Positions 1-10,118 of a stretch of DNA of 64,000 nucleotides are shown piece by piece; the first letter of the stretch is position 1, and each line of letters opens with the position of its first letter. Source of the DNA: Solitalea canadensis DSM 3403. Its GTDB lineage: Bacteria; Bacteroidota; Bacteroidia; Sphingobacteriales; Sphingobacteriaceae. The stretch spans positions 4,104,669 through 4,168,668 of the forward strand of contig NC_017770.1 in the NCBI RefSeq assembly GCF_000242635.2, in the 5' to 3' direction. Position numbers and translations under genes: made by a program. Below the pieces are notes generated by a model. It saw only the letters and a list, made by a program, of their open reading frames with translations, was not told the origin of the DNA and ran no database searches.

Positions 1-2993
1 TCACGCACTATGCGGATTTTACTATTACGGTTGATCTTACCATCCAATACCATACATCCTGCAATGGTACCAACTTTACTAATTTTGAAGGTTTCACGAA
101 TTTCAACGTTAGCAACCACTTTCTCTTCAATTTCAGGAGAAAGCATGCCTTCCATCGCCAACTTGATTTCTTCAATAGCTTTGTAGATAACCGAGTACAT
201 GCGGATATCGATTTGCTCTTGTTCTGCAAGCTTACGCGCACTGGCAGAAGGACGAACCTGGAAACCAATGATAATCGCGTCTGAAGCTGATGCTAACAAT
301 ACATCAGACTCTGAAATCTGACCAACCGATTTGTGAATGATATTAACCTGAATCTCTTCAGTTGAAAGTTTCAGTAATGAGTCTGATAATGCCTCAACAG
401 AACCATCCACGTCACCTTTAACGATAATATTAAGCTCCTTGAAGTTACCGATAGCCAAACGACGACCGATCTCATCCAATGTAATATGTTTTTGAGTACG
501 TAACCCTTGCTCACGCAATAACTGCATACGTTTGTTTGCAATTTCTTTTGCGTCCTGCTCAGATTTAGCCTCAATAAACTTATCACCCGCCTGAGGAGCA
601 CCTTGCATACCCAGTACTAATACTGGCGCTGAAGGGCCTGCCTTCTCAACCTTAACACCACGCTCATTGAACATTGCCTTAACTCTACCATGATAAGAAC
701 CTGCTAAAATAGGATCTCCCATGTTCAATGTTCCTGTCTGAATAAGCACTGTAGTAACAATACCACGGCCTTTATCCAAAGCTGCTTCAATTACTGTACC
801 GACAGCTCTTCTATTAGGGTTAGCCTTTAATTCTAATAACTCTGCTTCGAGTAATACTTTCTCTAATAAAAGTTCAATGTTTAATCCTTTTTTAGCTGAG
901 ATCTCTTGAGTTTGATACTTACCACCCCACTCCTCAACTAAGATATTCATTGCTGAAAGTTGCTCACGTATTCTGTCTGCATTAGCTCCTTCCCTATCAA
1001 TCTTATTGAACGCAAATACAATAGGAACCCCTGCTGCCTGAGCGTGATTGATCGCCTCTACTGTTTGAGGCATTACGGCATCGTCTGCAGCAATTACAAT
1101 AATCGCAATGTCTGTAATCTTGGCACCACGTGCACGCATGGCTGTAAATGCCTCGTGACCTGGAGTATCAAGGAAAGTAATTTTCTTGCCGTTCTCTAAT
1201 TTCACTTCATATGCTCCGATGTGCTGGGTAATCCCTCCTGCCTCACCAGCAATAACGTTAGCCTTACGAATAAAGTCAAGCAATGAAGTTTTACCGTGGT
1301 CAACGTGACCCATTACAGTAACAATTGGTGAACGATCAACTAAGTCTGCCGGATCATCAACATCCTCTTCTAACTCTTCCTGAACATCTGCAGTAACAAA
1401 CTCTACAGTATATCCGAATTCATCGGCAACGATTGTTAATGTTTCAGCATCCAGACGTTGGTTAATTGAAACGAACATACCTAATGACATACATGTTGCA
1501 ATAACTTTTGTTACTGGAACATCCATCATATTCGCTAATTCGTTTGCAGTAACGAACTCTGTTACTTTTAATATTTTCGATTCAAGTTCGTCTTGCATCA
1601 TTTGCTCTTCACGAGATTGTGCATAGTCATCACGTTTCTGACGACGGTGCTTACGTCCCGCTGCAAATTTGCTTTTACCGGCTCCGGTAAGTTTAGCAAG
1701 CGTTTGCTTGATTTGTTCTTGAACTTTTTTCTCGTCAATTTCTTCTTTCTCCGGACGAGCATTGCCTGTTCCACGGTTATCGTGACGATTTGGTTGATTT
1801 CTATCAAATCTTCTTTCACCGCCGTGACCATGACGCTGTCCTCCTCCGTGTTGGCCTTGACCCTGACCCTGACCTTGACCACCACCTTGATGTTGGCCTC
1901 CGCCTTGTCCTTGTCCGCCGCCTTGACCCTGACGTTGTCCGCCTTGTCCTTGACCACCTTGGCGATTGAAATGACCACCCTGACGTTGTCCGCCTTGTCC
2001 TTGTCCTCCACCTTGGCCCTGACCACCTTGTCCTTGACCTTGATTGGTGCCCTGTTGTTGGCCATGACCACCCTGCTGACCACCATCTTTGCGCTTACGT
2101 TTACGTTTATGGCGATCATTGTCAGAAGATGACGCTACTGGCTGACTTTTACGTTCAACTGGTAACTGAATTTTTCCAACGATGTTTGGTCCGCTTAACC
2201 GTTGTGCACGGGCGCGAATTACTTCATCTTCCGAAGCTGCCGCTTCCTCTTTAGCAGGGGCAGTTTCTGCTTTTGGCCTGTTCTCAACCTGAACTGGTTT
2301 CTCAGTTTGCTTGGTCTCATGAACAGGAGTTTTTAATTCTTGCACAATTTCCTGTTTTGGTTCTTTAATTTCCACCGGCTTTTCAGTTTTCGCTTCAACT
2401 ACCGGCTTTTCTTCAGAAACCTCAACAGGTAAGCTTTTTTCTTTTTCTTGCTTAACTGTCTGTTCTTCATTCTGAACCTGTTTTTCTACAACTGGTTCAT
2501 CTTTGACAAGCTTTTTCTTAGGATTTAAAGCGTCAAGATCGATTTTTCCGACAACTTTAACACCTGGAATATCTTCGTTCTCTGTAACCGGAGTAATTTC
2601 CGGACCCGAAGTAGTTGGTTGAGCCGGAGTAGGTTCTACTACTCTGGATTCTTCTTTTTGTTTTTCGACAACAGGCTGAGCATGAGTAATATTTTTAATT
2701 AAAATCTCCTCTGTCTCCTCCTCTTTAATTTTTGGCTTTTCTAATAGCGTTTCATCGATAGATACTTCGTCACGACGTACCTTTCCCACATGAATATGCT
2801 TAGCCTCTTCCTTAATAATTTTTCCAAGCTGGAACTCCTTCTGCAACACAGCATACATCTCGTCGTTGATCTTGGTTGTAGGTTTCCCATCCACCGCATA
2901 ACCTTTCTTATTAAGGTGATCAACAGCTGTATTAAGGCCGATATTGAGTTCCTTTGCTACTTTAAATAATTGATATTGTTTGTCTTCTGACAT
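1..2993 (-). CDS. infB: Translation initiation factor IF-2 (3' end cut by window edge)
   Basis: GTPase that places initiator tRNA on the 30S subunit and promotes subunit joining. About 997 residues are visible and the C-terminal end lies outside the window. The N-terminal IF2 domain starts [10 protein letters not shown]; an acidic/basic linker follows, with a Gly/Gln-rich tract at about residues 304-395. The G domain shows GHVDHGKT near residue 560 and DTPGHEAF near 607, followed by beta-barrel domains. The ATG at 2993 is fixed by an in-frame TAA 12 bases upstream. It is the third gene after rimP and nusA, as in many bacteria, but is separated from nusA by 236 bases holding a strong hairpin. 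The identification is certain. Confidence 0.97.
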   Translation of the reverse strand, partial: MSEDKQYQLFKVAKELNIGLNTAVDHLNKKGYAVDGKPTTKINDEMYAVLQKEFQLGKIIKEEAKHIHVGKVRRDEVSIDETLLEKPKIKEEETEEILIKNITHAQPVVEKQKEESRVVEPTPAQPTTSGPEITPVTENEDIPGVKVVGKIDLDALNPKKKLVKDEPVVEKQVQNEEQTVKQEKEKSLPVEVSEEKPVVEAKTEKPVEIKEPKQEIVQELKTPVHETKQTEKPVQVENRPKAETAPAKEEAAASEDEVIRARAQRLSGPNIVGKIQLPVERKSQPVASSSDNDRHKRKRKRKDGGQQGGHGQQQGTNQGQGQGGQGQGGGQGQGGQRQGGHFNRQGGQGQGGQRQGQGGGQGQGGGQHQGGGQGQGQGQGQHGGGQRHGHGGERRFDRNQPNRHDNRGTGNARPEKEEIDEKKVQEQIKQTLAKLTGAGKSKFAAGRKHRRQKRDDYAQSREEQMMQDELESKILKVTEFVTANELANMMDVPVTKVIATCMSLGMFVSINQRLDAETLTIVADEFGYTVEFVTADVQEELEEDVDDPADLVDRSPIVTVMGHVDHGKTSLLDFIRKANVIAGEAGGITQHIGAYEVKLENGKKITFLDTPGHEAFTAMRARGAKITDIAIIVIAADDAVMPQTVEAINHAQAAGVPIVFAFNKIDREGANADRIREQLSAMNILVEEWGGKYQTQEISAKKGLNIELLLEKVLLEAELLELKANPNRRAVGTVIEAALDKGRGIVTTVLIQTGTLNMGDPILAGSYHGRVKAMFNERGVKVEKAGPSAPVLVLGMQGAPQAGDKFIEAKSEQDAKEIANKRMQLLREQGLRTQKHITLDEIGRRLAIGNFKELNIIVKGDVDGSVEALSDSLLKLSTEEIQVNIIHKSVGQISESDVLLASASDAIIIGFQVRPSASARKLAEQEQIDIRMYSVIYKAIEEIKLAMEGMLSPEIEEKVVANVEIRETFKISKVGTIAGCMVLDGKINRNSKIRIVR

Positions 2994-3179
2994 TCCGTAC
3001 GTTTAGAATTTCGACTGTAAAAATAGTTATAAGTTCTCAGTTAATATCTATTAAAGCTTATTTAACTGATTATCTTATTATTATAGCATTGCATGTTGAT
3101 TAACAGAGGCAACTTTAACAAGGTTATCATCACAACAACCGCAACAAATATGCTAAAATCCTTTGGCTTTAGACTAAGT

Positions 3180-3220
3180 TTTAAGGATTTAGAATAGAAA
3201 GCCTATTCTAAATCCTTAAA
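3180..3220 (-). terminator. Perfect 18-bp hairpin between nusA and infB
   Basis: Bases 3180-3197 and 3203-3220 are perfect reverse complements around a 5-base loop, 9 bases past the nusA stop. No T-run follows on the minus strand, so this is not a textbook intrinsic terminator. It could be an attenuator, an mRNA-stabilising 3' end or a processing site. Confidence 0.6.
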
Positions 3221-3229
3221 TATTATGAT

Positions 3230-4471
3230 TTATTCAAATTCTGAACGAAGAACCTGCAATACTTCTTTAATAGTTTCTTCTTCCAGATCTGTACGTTTTA
3301 CAAGCTCAGCTACAGAAAGTGCCAATACACTTTTAGCACTATCACAACCAATTGCTTTTAACTCATCAATTACCCAGCTATCAATTTCATCTGAGAATTC
3401 TTCTAAGTCAACGTCTTCCTCATCTTCATCTTCCGCATCACGGAATACATCTATCTCATATCCCGTCAATTTACCGGCCAATTTAATGTTATGACCACCT
3501 TTACCAATTGCCAATGATACCTGGTCTGGTTTTAGGAATACTGAAGCATGTTTTTTGTCTTCATTAATCTTAATAGTGGTAATTTTAGCTGGACTCAAAG
3601 CACGAGTGATATACAATGACGCATTATTGGTGTAGTTAATAACGTCAATATTCTCATTTCTTAATTCACGAACAATACCGTGAATACGAGAACCTTTCAT
3701 ACCTACACAAGCACCAACCGGATCAATACGATCATCAAAAGATTCAACTGCGACTTTAGCGCGCTCTCCCGGCTCACGAACAATTTTCTTGATACTGATA
3801 AGTCCGTCAAAAATTTCAGGGACTTCCAGCTCAAATAAACGCTGTAAGAAAGCAGGAGCTGTACGAGAAATAATAATTTTCGGGTTATTGTTGATCATTT
3901 CAACCTTTGCAACAACCGCACGGATACTATCTCCTTTTTTGTAGAAATCGGCAGGAATTTGCTCCGTTTTAGGAAGCAACAACTCATTACCTTCTTCATC
4001 AAGTACTAAAATTTCTTTTTTCCATACCTGATAAACCTCACCCACTACTATCTCTCCAACACGATCTTTATATTTTTTGTAAATATCGTCTTTCTCAAGC
4101 TCCATGATTCTCGAAACCAAGGTCTGACGAGCCGCTAAAATAGCACGGCGTCCAAAACTTTCAAGAGTGATCTGTTCAATGGCATCATCCCCAACCTCTA
4201 AATCAGGATCAATAAGTTTTGCTTCAGCAAGCTCTACTTCAAGTGCATCATCTTCTGAAAACCCATCTTCCATTACTTTACGTGTACGCCAAATCTCAAG
4301 GTCTCCATTTTCGGTGTTCAAAATCACGTCGCAGTTTTCATCGGTACCATATTTACGACGTAACATGCTACGGAAAACGTCTTCCAACACGCTCATCATC
4401 GTTGGTCTGTCGATGTTTTTAAATTGCTTAAACTCCGAAAAAGAGTCGATCAAATTGATATTACTACTCAT
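3230..4471 (-). CDS. nusA: Transcription termination/antitermination factor NusA
   Basis: RNA polymerase-binding factor that modulates pausing, termination and antitermination. It has 413 residues, usual for Bacteroidota. The order is an N-terminal polymerase-binding domain (about 1-125), an S1 domain (about 135-200, around GEIVVGEVYQVW), two KH domains (about 205-345, the second with the GKGGHNIK loop), an acidic stretch (about 350-370) and a short helical C-terminal tail. It lacks the two long acidic repeats of the E. coli protein. It lies 70 bases after rimP and upstream of infB in the same operon. The ATG follows an A-rich stretch instead of a Shine-Dalgarno sequence. Confidence 0.97.
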   Translation of the reverse strand: MSSNINLIDSFSEFKQFKNIDRPTMMSVLEDVFRSMLRRKYGTDENCDVILNTENGDLEIWRTRKVMEDGFSEDDALEVELAEAKLIDPDLEVGDDAIEQITLESFGRRAILAARQTLVSRIMELEKDDIYKKYKDRVGEIVVGEVYQVWKKEILVLDEEGNELLLPKTEQIPADFYKKGDSIRAVVAKVEMINNNPKIIISRTAPAFLQRLFELEVPEIFDGLISIKKIVREPGERAKVAVESFDDRIDPVGACVGMKGSRIHGIVRELRNENIDVINYTNNASLYITRALSPAKITTIKINEDKKHASVFLKPDQVSLAIGKGGHNIKLAGKLTGYEIDVFRDAEDEDEEDVDLEEFSDEIDSWVIDELKAIGCDSAKSVLALSVAELVKRTDLEEETIKEVLQVLRSEFE

Positions 4472-4541
4472 TTTTTTTAAAACTTATCTGTAATTAATAA
4501 TCCTCGCGGACTACTCAATATGTCTTTTACTTAATTATATT

Positions 4542-5006
4542 CTATTTAAAGCTTACAGTTACCTTAATCTCAGTAATTTGATCAAAAGTATATTGATTTT
4601 CAACCTGTAGCGCTTTTTTGCCTTTCTCTTTTACAGTTTCTTCAATTGTAACTGCTGAATCTGTAGCTGCAATAAGTTTCCCTTCTTTCTTAGATCCGTC
4701 ATTGAACTTTATCACAACAGTACGCCCAATATTTTTCACAAACTGACGATTAAGTTTTAATGGATAATCTAAACCAGGCGAAGAAACTTCTAAGGTGTAA
4801 GCGTGATCAATTAAGTTTTCTTCTTCAACATGAAAACCAACATGTCTGCTAATTGCTGCACATTTATCAATCTCTACCCCTTTATCACCATCTATAAGGA
4901 TCATTAATTTATTGTTTGGCAACATTTTAATGTCGACAATAAACAAATCTGTACCGGCAATTTTTTCCTCAACTAAGGATGTTACTCTATTAATTACTGC
5001 ACTCAT
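4542..5006 (-). CDS. rimP: Ribosome maturation factor RimP
   Basis: Assembly factor needed for maturation of the 30S subunit. It has 154 residues with the typical two-domain layout: an N-terminal alpha/beta domain containing VSSPGLDYPL, where the SPGLD motif is highly characteristic, and a C-terminal SH3-like domain from about residue 90. First gene of the rimP-nusA-infB operon, with a well-formed promoter at 5066-5096 and a GC-rich hairpin in its short leader. Product call is secure from the motif and gene order. Confidence 0.95.
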   Translation of the reverse strand: MSAVINRVTSLVEEKIAGTDLFIVDIKMLPNNKLMILIDGDKGVEIDKCAAISRHVGFHVEEENLIDHAYTLEVSSPGLDYPLKLNRQFVKNIGRTVVIKFNDGSKKEGKLIAATDSAVTIEETVKEKGKKALQVENQYTFDQITEIKVTVSFK

Positions 5007-5023
5007 CTAATTGCTTAATAAAC

Positions 5024-5050
5024 AAAAGAGGGGACTCTGTCCCCTCTTTT
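5024..5050 (-). promoter_or_regulatory. Hairpin in the rimP leader (attenuator or upstream terminator)
   Basis: Bases 5024-5033 and 5041-5050 form a 10-bp perfect stem with a 7-base loop. On the minus strand it is followed by TTTTGTTTA, so it resembles an intrinsic terminator for the peptidase gene. It lies downstream of the rimP promoter and only 17 bases before the rimP ATG, so it must also be transcribed in rimP mRNA. Confidence 0.65.
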
Positions 5051-5065
5051 TTCTCTTTTGCAGTG

Positions 5066-5096
5066 CAAAGATACTATTTTTTTAGTTCAATGCAAA
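5066..5096 (-). promoter_or_regulatory. Bacteroidota-type promoter of rimP-nusA-infB
   Basis: On the minus strand a TATCTTTG -7 box (5066-5073) is preceded by TTTG (5093-5096) with exactly 19 bases between them, matching the TTTG-n19-TAnnTTTG consensus. The predicted start is near 5060, giving a leader of about 55 nt. Confidence 0.75.
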
Positions 5097-5124
5097 ACCT
5101 TTTACTTTCAACGGCTTACAAAGA

Positions 5125-7275
5125 TTATTTAGTGTTCAGTAATTGCCTTGCGGTTTCTTCTACCATTGGTGATTTATCTTTAGTGGCTTCAGTATATACT
5201 GTTTTGTTATCCTTTGATTTATACACTTGTGACAGAATGCCTAATGCTGCAGCACGAACGTAGGATTTACTATCGGTCTTAGCCAAATTAACCATAAGAG
5301 GATAGAATTGTTCTTTAGCTTCAGCTGTTAATCCGGCAACACTTTGAACAGCAAAAATACGAACACCCCAAACTTTATCGCTTAATGCCTTTCTAAGAAT
5401 TTCCTGTACATCAGAAAATGAGCTGTAATATTCAAGATTTGAAAGCGCTTCTATTTTATCCATAAATAAGGGCGCATTATTGTATAAAGCTATCCACTCT
5501 TCGCGTGTTTTAGTCTCGCGTTTCAAGCCTAGCAACATTTTCTCGGCATCAAAGTTTACTACCAATGGCTTTTTATCATAGTTGAAGGTAAATTTCTGTG
5601 CTGCTTTATTAATAACAACTCGTTTACGTTCAACCTTTCCATCAACATAAAAATCAACATCTACAGGAAGCTTATACAATGGTGAATTATCAAAGTTTTG
5701 CAACTGAGCAACATTAATTTCCACCTGTTTTGTTGCTTCATTATAGGTTGTTGCTACACTTAATTCTGGATGACCGGCCGCTAAAAACCATTGATTAAAG
5801 AACCAGTTAAGGTCTTCACCCGTAACTTTTTCAAATGCCATTCTCAGATCATGAATCTCAGCAGTTGAGAACCGGTGGTCGTTCAGGTAATTCTTCAGTG
5901 CCGTAAAGAATGCATCATCACCAACATATTTGCGAAGCATGTGCAAAACTCGACCACCCTTTTGATAGGAGACCAAATCAAACATTTTTTCCCGATCATC
6001 GAGATTAAAGCGAATCAAATCCTTTGATGCATCATCCTTTGAACTAACATAGGCCATCATATCCATTTGGCTCTTAATATCAGCTTCAGCTCTTCCATAC
6101 TTATATTCATACCACAAGTATTCTCCATAGGTCGCAAACGACTCATTTAATGGCAAATTTGGCCACGATTCACATGTCACAAGATCGCCAAACCAATGGT
6201 GAAATAATTCGTGACAGATAATATCCTCATGTGTTTCATCTAAGTACTCACGATCTGTCATATTTAGGCGATCAAAATGGACAGTTGCTGAGGTATTTTC
6301 CATAGCTCCAGAAACAAAATCGCGGACTACAATTTGTGAATATTTATCCCACGCATAATCTACACCCATTTTTTTTGAATAGAATTCTATCATTTCTGGC
6401 GTATTGCCAAAAACGAGCTTTGCATACTTTTCGAACTTCGGCTCCACATAGTAATTCACCTCAATATTTCTCCATTTATCCTTTACAACTGCAAAGTCAC
6501 CTACAGCTATCATTGTAAGATAAGTACTGTGCATTTTATCTTGTTTCCAAGTATCAGTATGTGTACCATCTCCATTGTCTTTTGAAGTGATCATTAATCC
6601 ATTTGACAGTGTTACATATTTTTTGTCAACTGTAAGTGAAATTTCCTGTGTGTGCTTTTCTTGCGGTCCATCAATTGTAGGAAACCAACACGAATTAGCT
6701 TCAGTCTCACCCTGAGTCCATATTTGTTTAGGTTTCTCAGGATCTTTACCATCATTATTGATAAAGTATAACCCTTTGTCTTGAGTAATAGCTTCACTTC
6801 CCTTCACAATGATCTTGTTAGGCATGGCTACGTAATCCACAGCAATCGTGTACTCATCATTCCGTGTATAGGTTTTATCCAATTTTACCTTAATCGATTT
6901 ACCATCGTAATCGTACTTAAGAGACTGCTTCCCTCCCGATGTAATTAATGCTACTTCATTAATTTTAAAACCCTTGGCACTTAATTTCAATGAATCCGTT
7001 GGATAGAAGTATGGTTTAAATTTTAACTGGGCTTTACCCAAAACAAAGGCACTATCCCAATTAAACTTTAAATCTAGCTTAGTACTGATCAAATCATTGA
7101 TGGATGTGTACGTCGCAAAATACACTCTATTCTTGTGAAGAGAGTCAGTTTTTGTCAAAGTTTGATTAGAATTCGCACTAACAACCATTTCTGGCAACTG
7201 TATGTGTTTTGTTGATGAACATGCTGCCAGTGAAATAAATATCGCACCAGTTACTAATAAATGTTTTTTGATCAT
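5125..7275 (-). CDS. M1 family aminopeptidase (gluzincin), lipoprotein
   Basis: Zinc aminopeptidase removing N-terminal residues from peptides, probably anchored in the envelope. The 716-residue protein has a lipoprotein signal (LAACSS, Cys19). The GAMEN exopeptidase motif is near residues 322-326. The zinc site is H355-E-x-x-H359 with E378 eighteen residues on. The C-terminal 120 residues look like HEAT-type helical repeats. It is transcribed alone, and the only terminator-like hairpin downstream is the one in the rimP leader. Substrate specificity cannot be read from the sequence. Confidence 0.93.
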   Translation of the reverse strand: MIKKHLLVTGAIFISLAACSSTKHIQLPEMVVSANSNQTLTKTDSLHKNRVYFATYTSINDLISTKLDLKFNWDSAFVLGKAQLKFKPYFYPTDSLKLSAKGFKINEVALITSGGKQSLKYDYDGKSIKVKLDKTYTRNDEYTIAVDYVAMPNKIIVKGSEAITQDKGLYFINNDGKDPEKPKQIWTQGETEANSCWFPTIDGPQEKHTQEISLTVDKKYVTLSNGLMITSKDNGDGTHTDTWKQDKMHSTYLTMIAVGDFAVVKDKWRNIEVNYYVEPKFEKYAKLVFGNTPEMIEFYSKKMGVDYAWDKYSQIVVRDFVSGAMENTSATVHFDRLNMTDREYLDETHEDIICHELFHHWFGDLVTCESWPNLPLNESFATYGEYLWYEYKYGRAEADIKSQMDMMAYVSSKDDASKDLIRFNLDDREKMFDLVSYQKGGRVLHMLRKYVGDDAFFTALKNYLNDHRFSTAEIHDLRMAFEKVTGEDLNWFFNQWFLAAGHPELSVATTYNEATKQVEINVAQLQNFDNSPLYKLPVDVDFYVDGKVERKRVVINKAAQKFTFNYDKKPLVVNFDAEKMLLGLKRETKTREEWIALYNNAPLFMDKIEALSNLEYYSSFSDVQEILRKALSDKVWGVRIFAVQSVAGLTAEAKEQFYPLMVNLAKTDSKSYVRAAALGILSQVYKSKDNKTVYTEATKDKSPMVEETARQLLNTK

Positions 7276-7314
7276 GCTTCTTATATCTATTTAAGTAGAA
7301 ATCTATACTAAAAA

Positions 7315-7377
7315 TAAAAATCCCATTGGTTTTCGGAAGAAACAAGTATAAGTTCTTTATTCCGAAAACCAACGGGA
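7315..7377 (-). terminator. Intrinsic terminator after the TlpA-like gene
   Basis: Arms 7321-7338 and 7360-7377 pair over 18 bp with one G-T pair and a 21-base loop. A T-rich tail follows on the minus strand (7310-7320). Confidence 0.75.
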
Positions 7378-7400
7378 AGTGATAAAATAGTTACGCTGGT

Positions 7401-8648
7401 CTATGCTGCAGTTTTTACAGGTTCAGCAATAAGTTCATCAATATATTTAGTGAATTCTTTTACAAAGTCGTCATAATGCTTACCGGTCCCAGGTCCACTA
7501 AAACCAGTATGTATTTTGCGAACTTCGCCATTCTTATCAATAATAATGGTAGTTGGAAAACCCATAATTTTGTCAAGCATTGGCAAAGCTTCGTTGCGTT
7601 GTTTACTATCACTGGTTTTGTTAGTTACTAATAGGTCATACTGAACATCAAATCGATCTTTAAATTTCATGATTGATTTTTTTGAACGTTCAAAATCTGC
7701 TGTACGTTCAAATGCTAACCCAACAATTTCCACACCTTTGCCTTTATATTGTTTATAAAAATCTGACAAAAATTTCGTCTCATCCATACAATTCGGACAC
7801 CAAGAGCCCAAAAGCTGTACAATAACCACTTTGTTTTTAAATTTCTCATCTTTTGAAGAAACAATGTGTTTATTTAAGTTAGGATAAGCAAAATCAAGCT
7901 TTTTCTGACCTTCTTTCAATTTGGTTAACGAATAAGCATCAGGCAAAACAGCACTATCGTTTTTAACTGCACACCAGTCTTCTACATGATTTAATCCGGC
8001 GTAGAATTTTCCGTTTACAATTTTATCTTCTTCAATTTTCCCTGTAAAAAGATAAGCATGAGTACCGTCGAAACATGATAAATAAAACTCATTATTGGCT
8101 ACTGTACCTTCGAGAAAACGATAATCACCTGTAGTGGTTAAAAATGTGCCTGTTAACTTGCTCCCTTTCTGAACAAACTCTCCTATTGCGAAACTTGAAT
8201 CTTTATCTGAAGCAAATGTGGTTGCCCATCTTCCGGTTACATCAGCCTTCGCCTTTATTTTTGATTCAATAAAGCGCCAATAAGTATCAGGCTCAGCAAC
8301 AAAATTCATTGCGACATCTTTATCAGCAAGATGTTTTACCCAAACACCTTTTATTGCGTCTCCTTCAAAATGCCCCCGAAATTCAGAGTCGAAAAATGGC
8401 ATTTTAATAAGTACAGAATCCTCCTGAAAAACAATATCATCAACTTTCAAACGCTCATCACCGTTAATAATCTCTATTACAGGTTTTTGATCCTGACTGT
8501 TAGTCAATCTAAAATTAAAAGGGATCTCCTTTCCTGATTCAGTATGCAAAGTAGCACGCCAGGTGCCTTCCTGCATTATTGTTGTACCTACACCTTTGCA
8601 GCCAGAAAGCAACAAAACTGATATAAGTAAATAAAACAATCTTCTCAT
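7401..8648 (-). CDS. TlpA-like thioredoxin-fold lipoprotein
   Basis: Envelope thiol-disulfide oxidoreductase, 415 residues. The signal peptide ends in a lipobox (LSGCKG). Residues of about 25-265 form a beta-rich N-terminal region without a family I can name with certainty; such extensions are common in Bacteroidota TlpA proteins. The C-terminal thioredoxin domain carries W283-CPNC and the cis-proline region GFPTTIIID. It is a single-gene unit with its own terminator. The role is probably reduction of periplasmic disulfides or haem/cytochrome partners. The partner is unknown. Confidence 0.88.
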   Translation of the reverse strand: MRRLFYLLISVLLLSGCKGVGTTIMQEGTWRATLHTESGKEIPFNFRLTNSQDQKPVIEIINGDERLKVDDIVFQEDSVLIKMPFFDSEFRGHFEGDAIKGVWVKHLADKDVAMNFVAEPDTYWRFIESKIKAKADVTGRWATTFASDKDSSFAIGEFVQKGSKLTGTFLTTTGDYRFLEGTVANNEFYLSCFDGTHAYLFTGKIEEDKIVNGKFYAGLNHVEDWCAVKNDSAVLPDAYSLTKLKEGQKKLDFAYPNLNKHIVSSKDEKFKNKVVIVQLLGSWCPNCMDETKFLSDFYKQYKGKGVEIVGLAFERTADFERSKKSIMKFKDRFDVQYDLLVTNKTSDSKQRNEALPMLDKIMGFPTTIIIDKNGEVRKIHTGFSGPGTGKHYDDFVKEFTKYIDELIAEPVKTAA

Positions 8649-8688
8649 TTCAATAAATTAAAATAATTGGCGGTTAAAAAATGTGGTG

Positions 8689-8696
8689 CAAAACTA
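8689..8696 (-). promoter_or_regulatory. Candidate -7 box for the TlpA-like gene
   Basis: TAGTTTTG on the minus strand matches TAnnTTTG and sits 40 bases before the ATG. No matching -33 TTTG is seen at the right distance. Confidence 0.4.
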
Positions 8697-8850
8697 ACTA
8701 ACCTGTTAACAAAAATCTTATAAAGTTCAAAAAATTAGCAATTTGCCAAACCGACAAGTTAACAAACTATTTAAACTACCATTTTAGTATAAAAACCATC
8801 TTAAAAAGTCAAAAGTTTTAACAATCTGTAACATTCACATTGCCAGAAAT

Positions 8851-8885
8851 AAAAAAGGCGATAAAGATTTCTCTTTTTCGCCTTT
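8851..8885 (-). terminator. Intrinsic terminator after the acyl-CoA dehydrogenase gene
   Basis: Stem 8853-8861 with 8878-8885, extended by an inner AAAGA/TCTTT pairing, and followed on the minus strand by TTTTTTATTT. Confidence 0.8.
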
Positions 8886-8924
8886 CCCATTTATTGATTT
8901 GTATATCTGCTTTTCAGCAGTATT

Positions 8925-10064
8925 TTATTTTAAAACTTCGCGAGCAATAACTATTCGTTGAATTTCGGAAGTTCCTTCATAAATCTGTGTAATTTTTGCA
9001 TCACGCATCAATCGCTCAACATGGTATTCTTTAACATAACCATAACCACCATGAACTTGAACCGCTTCAACCGTTGTTTTCATTGCTACTTCGGAAGCAA
9101 ATAATTTAGCCATAGAACTTGCCTGAGCATAAGGCAAATGTTGATCTTTTAACCAAGCGGCTTTTAAGCAGAGTAAACGTGCTGCTTCAATTTGAGTAGC
9201 CATATCAGCAAGCTTAAATTGAATTGCTTGATGATCAGCAATTGGCTTTCCGAATGCTTTTCTATCTTTTGCATATTGCAATGCCAGTTCGTAGGCTCCG
9301 GATGCAATTCCTAATGCCTGAGAAGCAATGCCTATTCTTCCACCCTCGAGAGTCTTCATTGCGAACTTGAAACCAAATCCATCTTCGCCAATTCTATTAG
9401 CCTTTGGAACCTTTACATCTGTAAACATCAAAGAGTGAGTATCAGATCCGCGGATTCCTAACTTATTTTCTTTGGGGCCCACAGTGAAACCAGGCATACC
9501 TTTTTCAATAATAAAAGCATTAATTCCTTTATGACCCTTTGCTATATCAGTTTGTGCAATCACTAAATATATTGATGCACTATTTCCATTAGTGATCCAG
9601 TTTTTAGTACCATTTAATAAGTAGTGATCACCCATGTCAATTGCAGTTGTGCGCTGAGATGTGGCATCAGAACCGGCTTCCGGCTCAGATAAACAAAACG
9701 CACCAATTACCTCACCTTTTGCAAGGGGAACCAGGTACTTTTGCTTTTGTTCTTCAGATCCATACTGTTCTAAACCATAACAAACTAATGAGTTGTTTAC
9801 TGAAACAACTACCGACGCAGACGCATCAACTTTTGAAAGTTCTTCCATTACCAATACATAAGACATCGCATCTAAACCGCTTCCTCCGTATTTAGGATCA
9901 ACCATCATCCCCAAAAAGCCCAATTCACCTAATTTTTTTACTTGTTCTGCTGGAAATTTTTGGTGTTCGTCGCGTTCAATTACTCCAGGCTTTAATTCAT
10001 TCTGCGCAAAATCTCTTGCAGCCTTTTGTATCATCAAATGTTCTTCTGTAAGCTCGAATTGCAT
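8925..10064 (-). CDS. Acyl-CoA dehydrogenase (short/branched-chain type)
   Basis: FAD enzyme that introduces the alpha-beta double bond in acyl-CoA in fatty-acid or branched-chain amino-acid breakdown. It is full length at 379 residues. The FAD/substrate motif LSEPEAGSD is at 125-133, TKNWITNG at 153-160, and the catalytic base is Glu363 in IYEGTSEIQR. The final helix carries the VHGGYGYVKEY signature. It stands alone with its own terminator and a candidate -7 box 46 bases upstream. The chain-length preference is uncertain. Confidence 0.95.
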   Translation of the reverse strand: MQFELTEEHLMIQKAARDFAQNELKPGVIERDEHQKFPAEQVKKLGELGFLGMMVDPKYGGSGLDAMSYVLVMEELSKVDASASVVVSVNNSLVCYGLEQYGSEEQKQKYLVPLAKGEVIGAFCLSEPEAGSDATSQRTTAIDMGDHYLLNGTKNWITNGNSASIYLVIAQTDIAKGHKGINAFIIEKGMPGFTVGPKENKLGIRGSDTHSLMFTDVKVPKANRIGEDGFGFKFAMKTLEGGRIGIASQALGIASGAYELALQYAKDRKAFGKPIADHQAIQFKLADMATQIEAARLLCLKAAWLKDQHLPYAQASSMAKLFASEVAMKTTVEAVQVHGGYGYVKEYHVERLMRDAKITQIYEGTSEIQRIVIAREVLK

Positions 10065-10110
10065 ATAGCTCGTTTTAGTTTTCTTATTTTAAGGTTAATT
10101 GATTGGTTCT

Positions 10111-10118
10111 CAAATCTA
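10111..10118 (-). promoter_or_regulatory. Candidate -7 box for the acyl-CoA dehydrogenase gene
   Basis: TAGATTTG on the minus strand fits TAnnTTTG. The predicted leader is about 40 nt. No clear -33 element. Confidence 0.4.

Noticed and set aside
1593-2132. 179-residue plus-strand ORF rich in Leu/Thr
   Set aside because: It is the antisense reading of the Gly/Gln-rich IF-2 linker, a low-complexity shadow with no start context.
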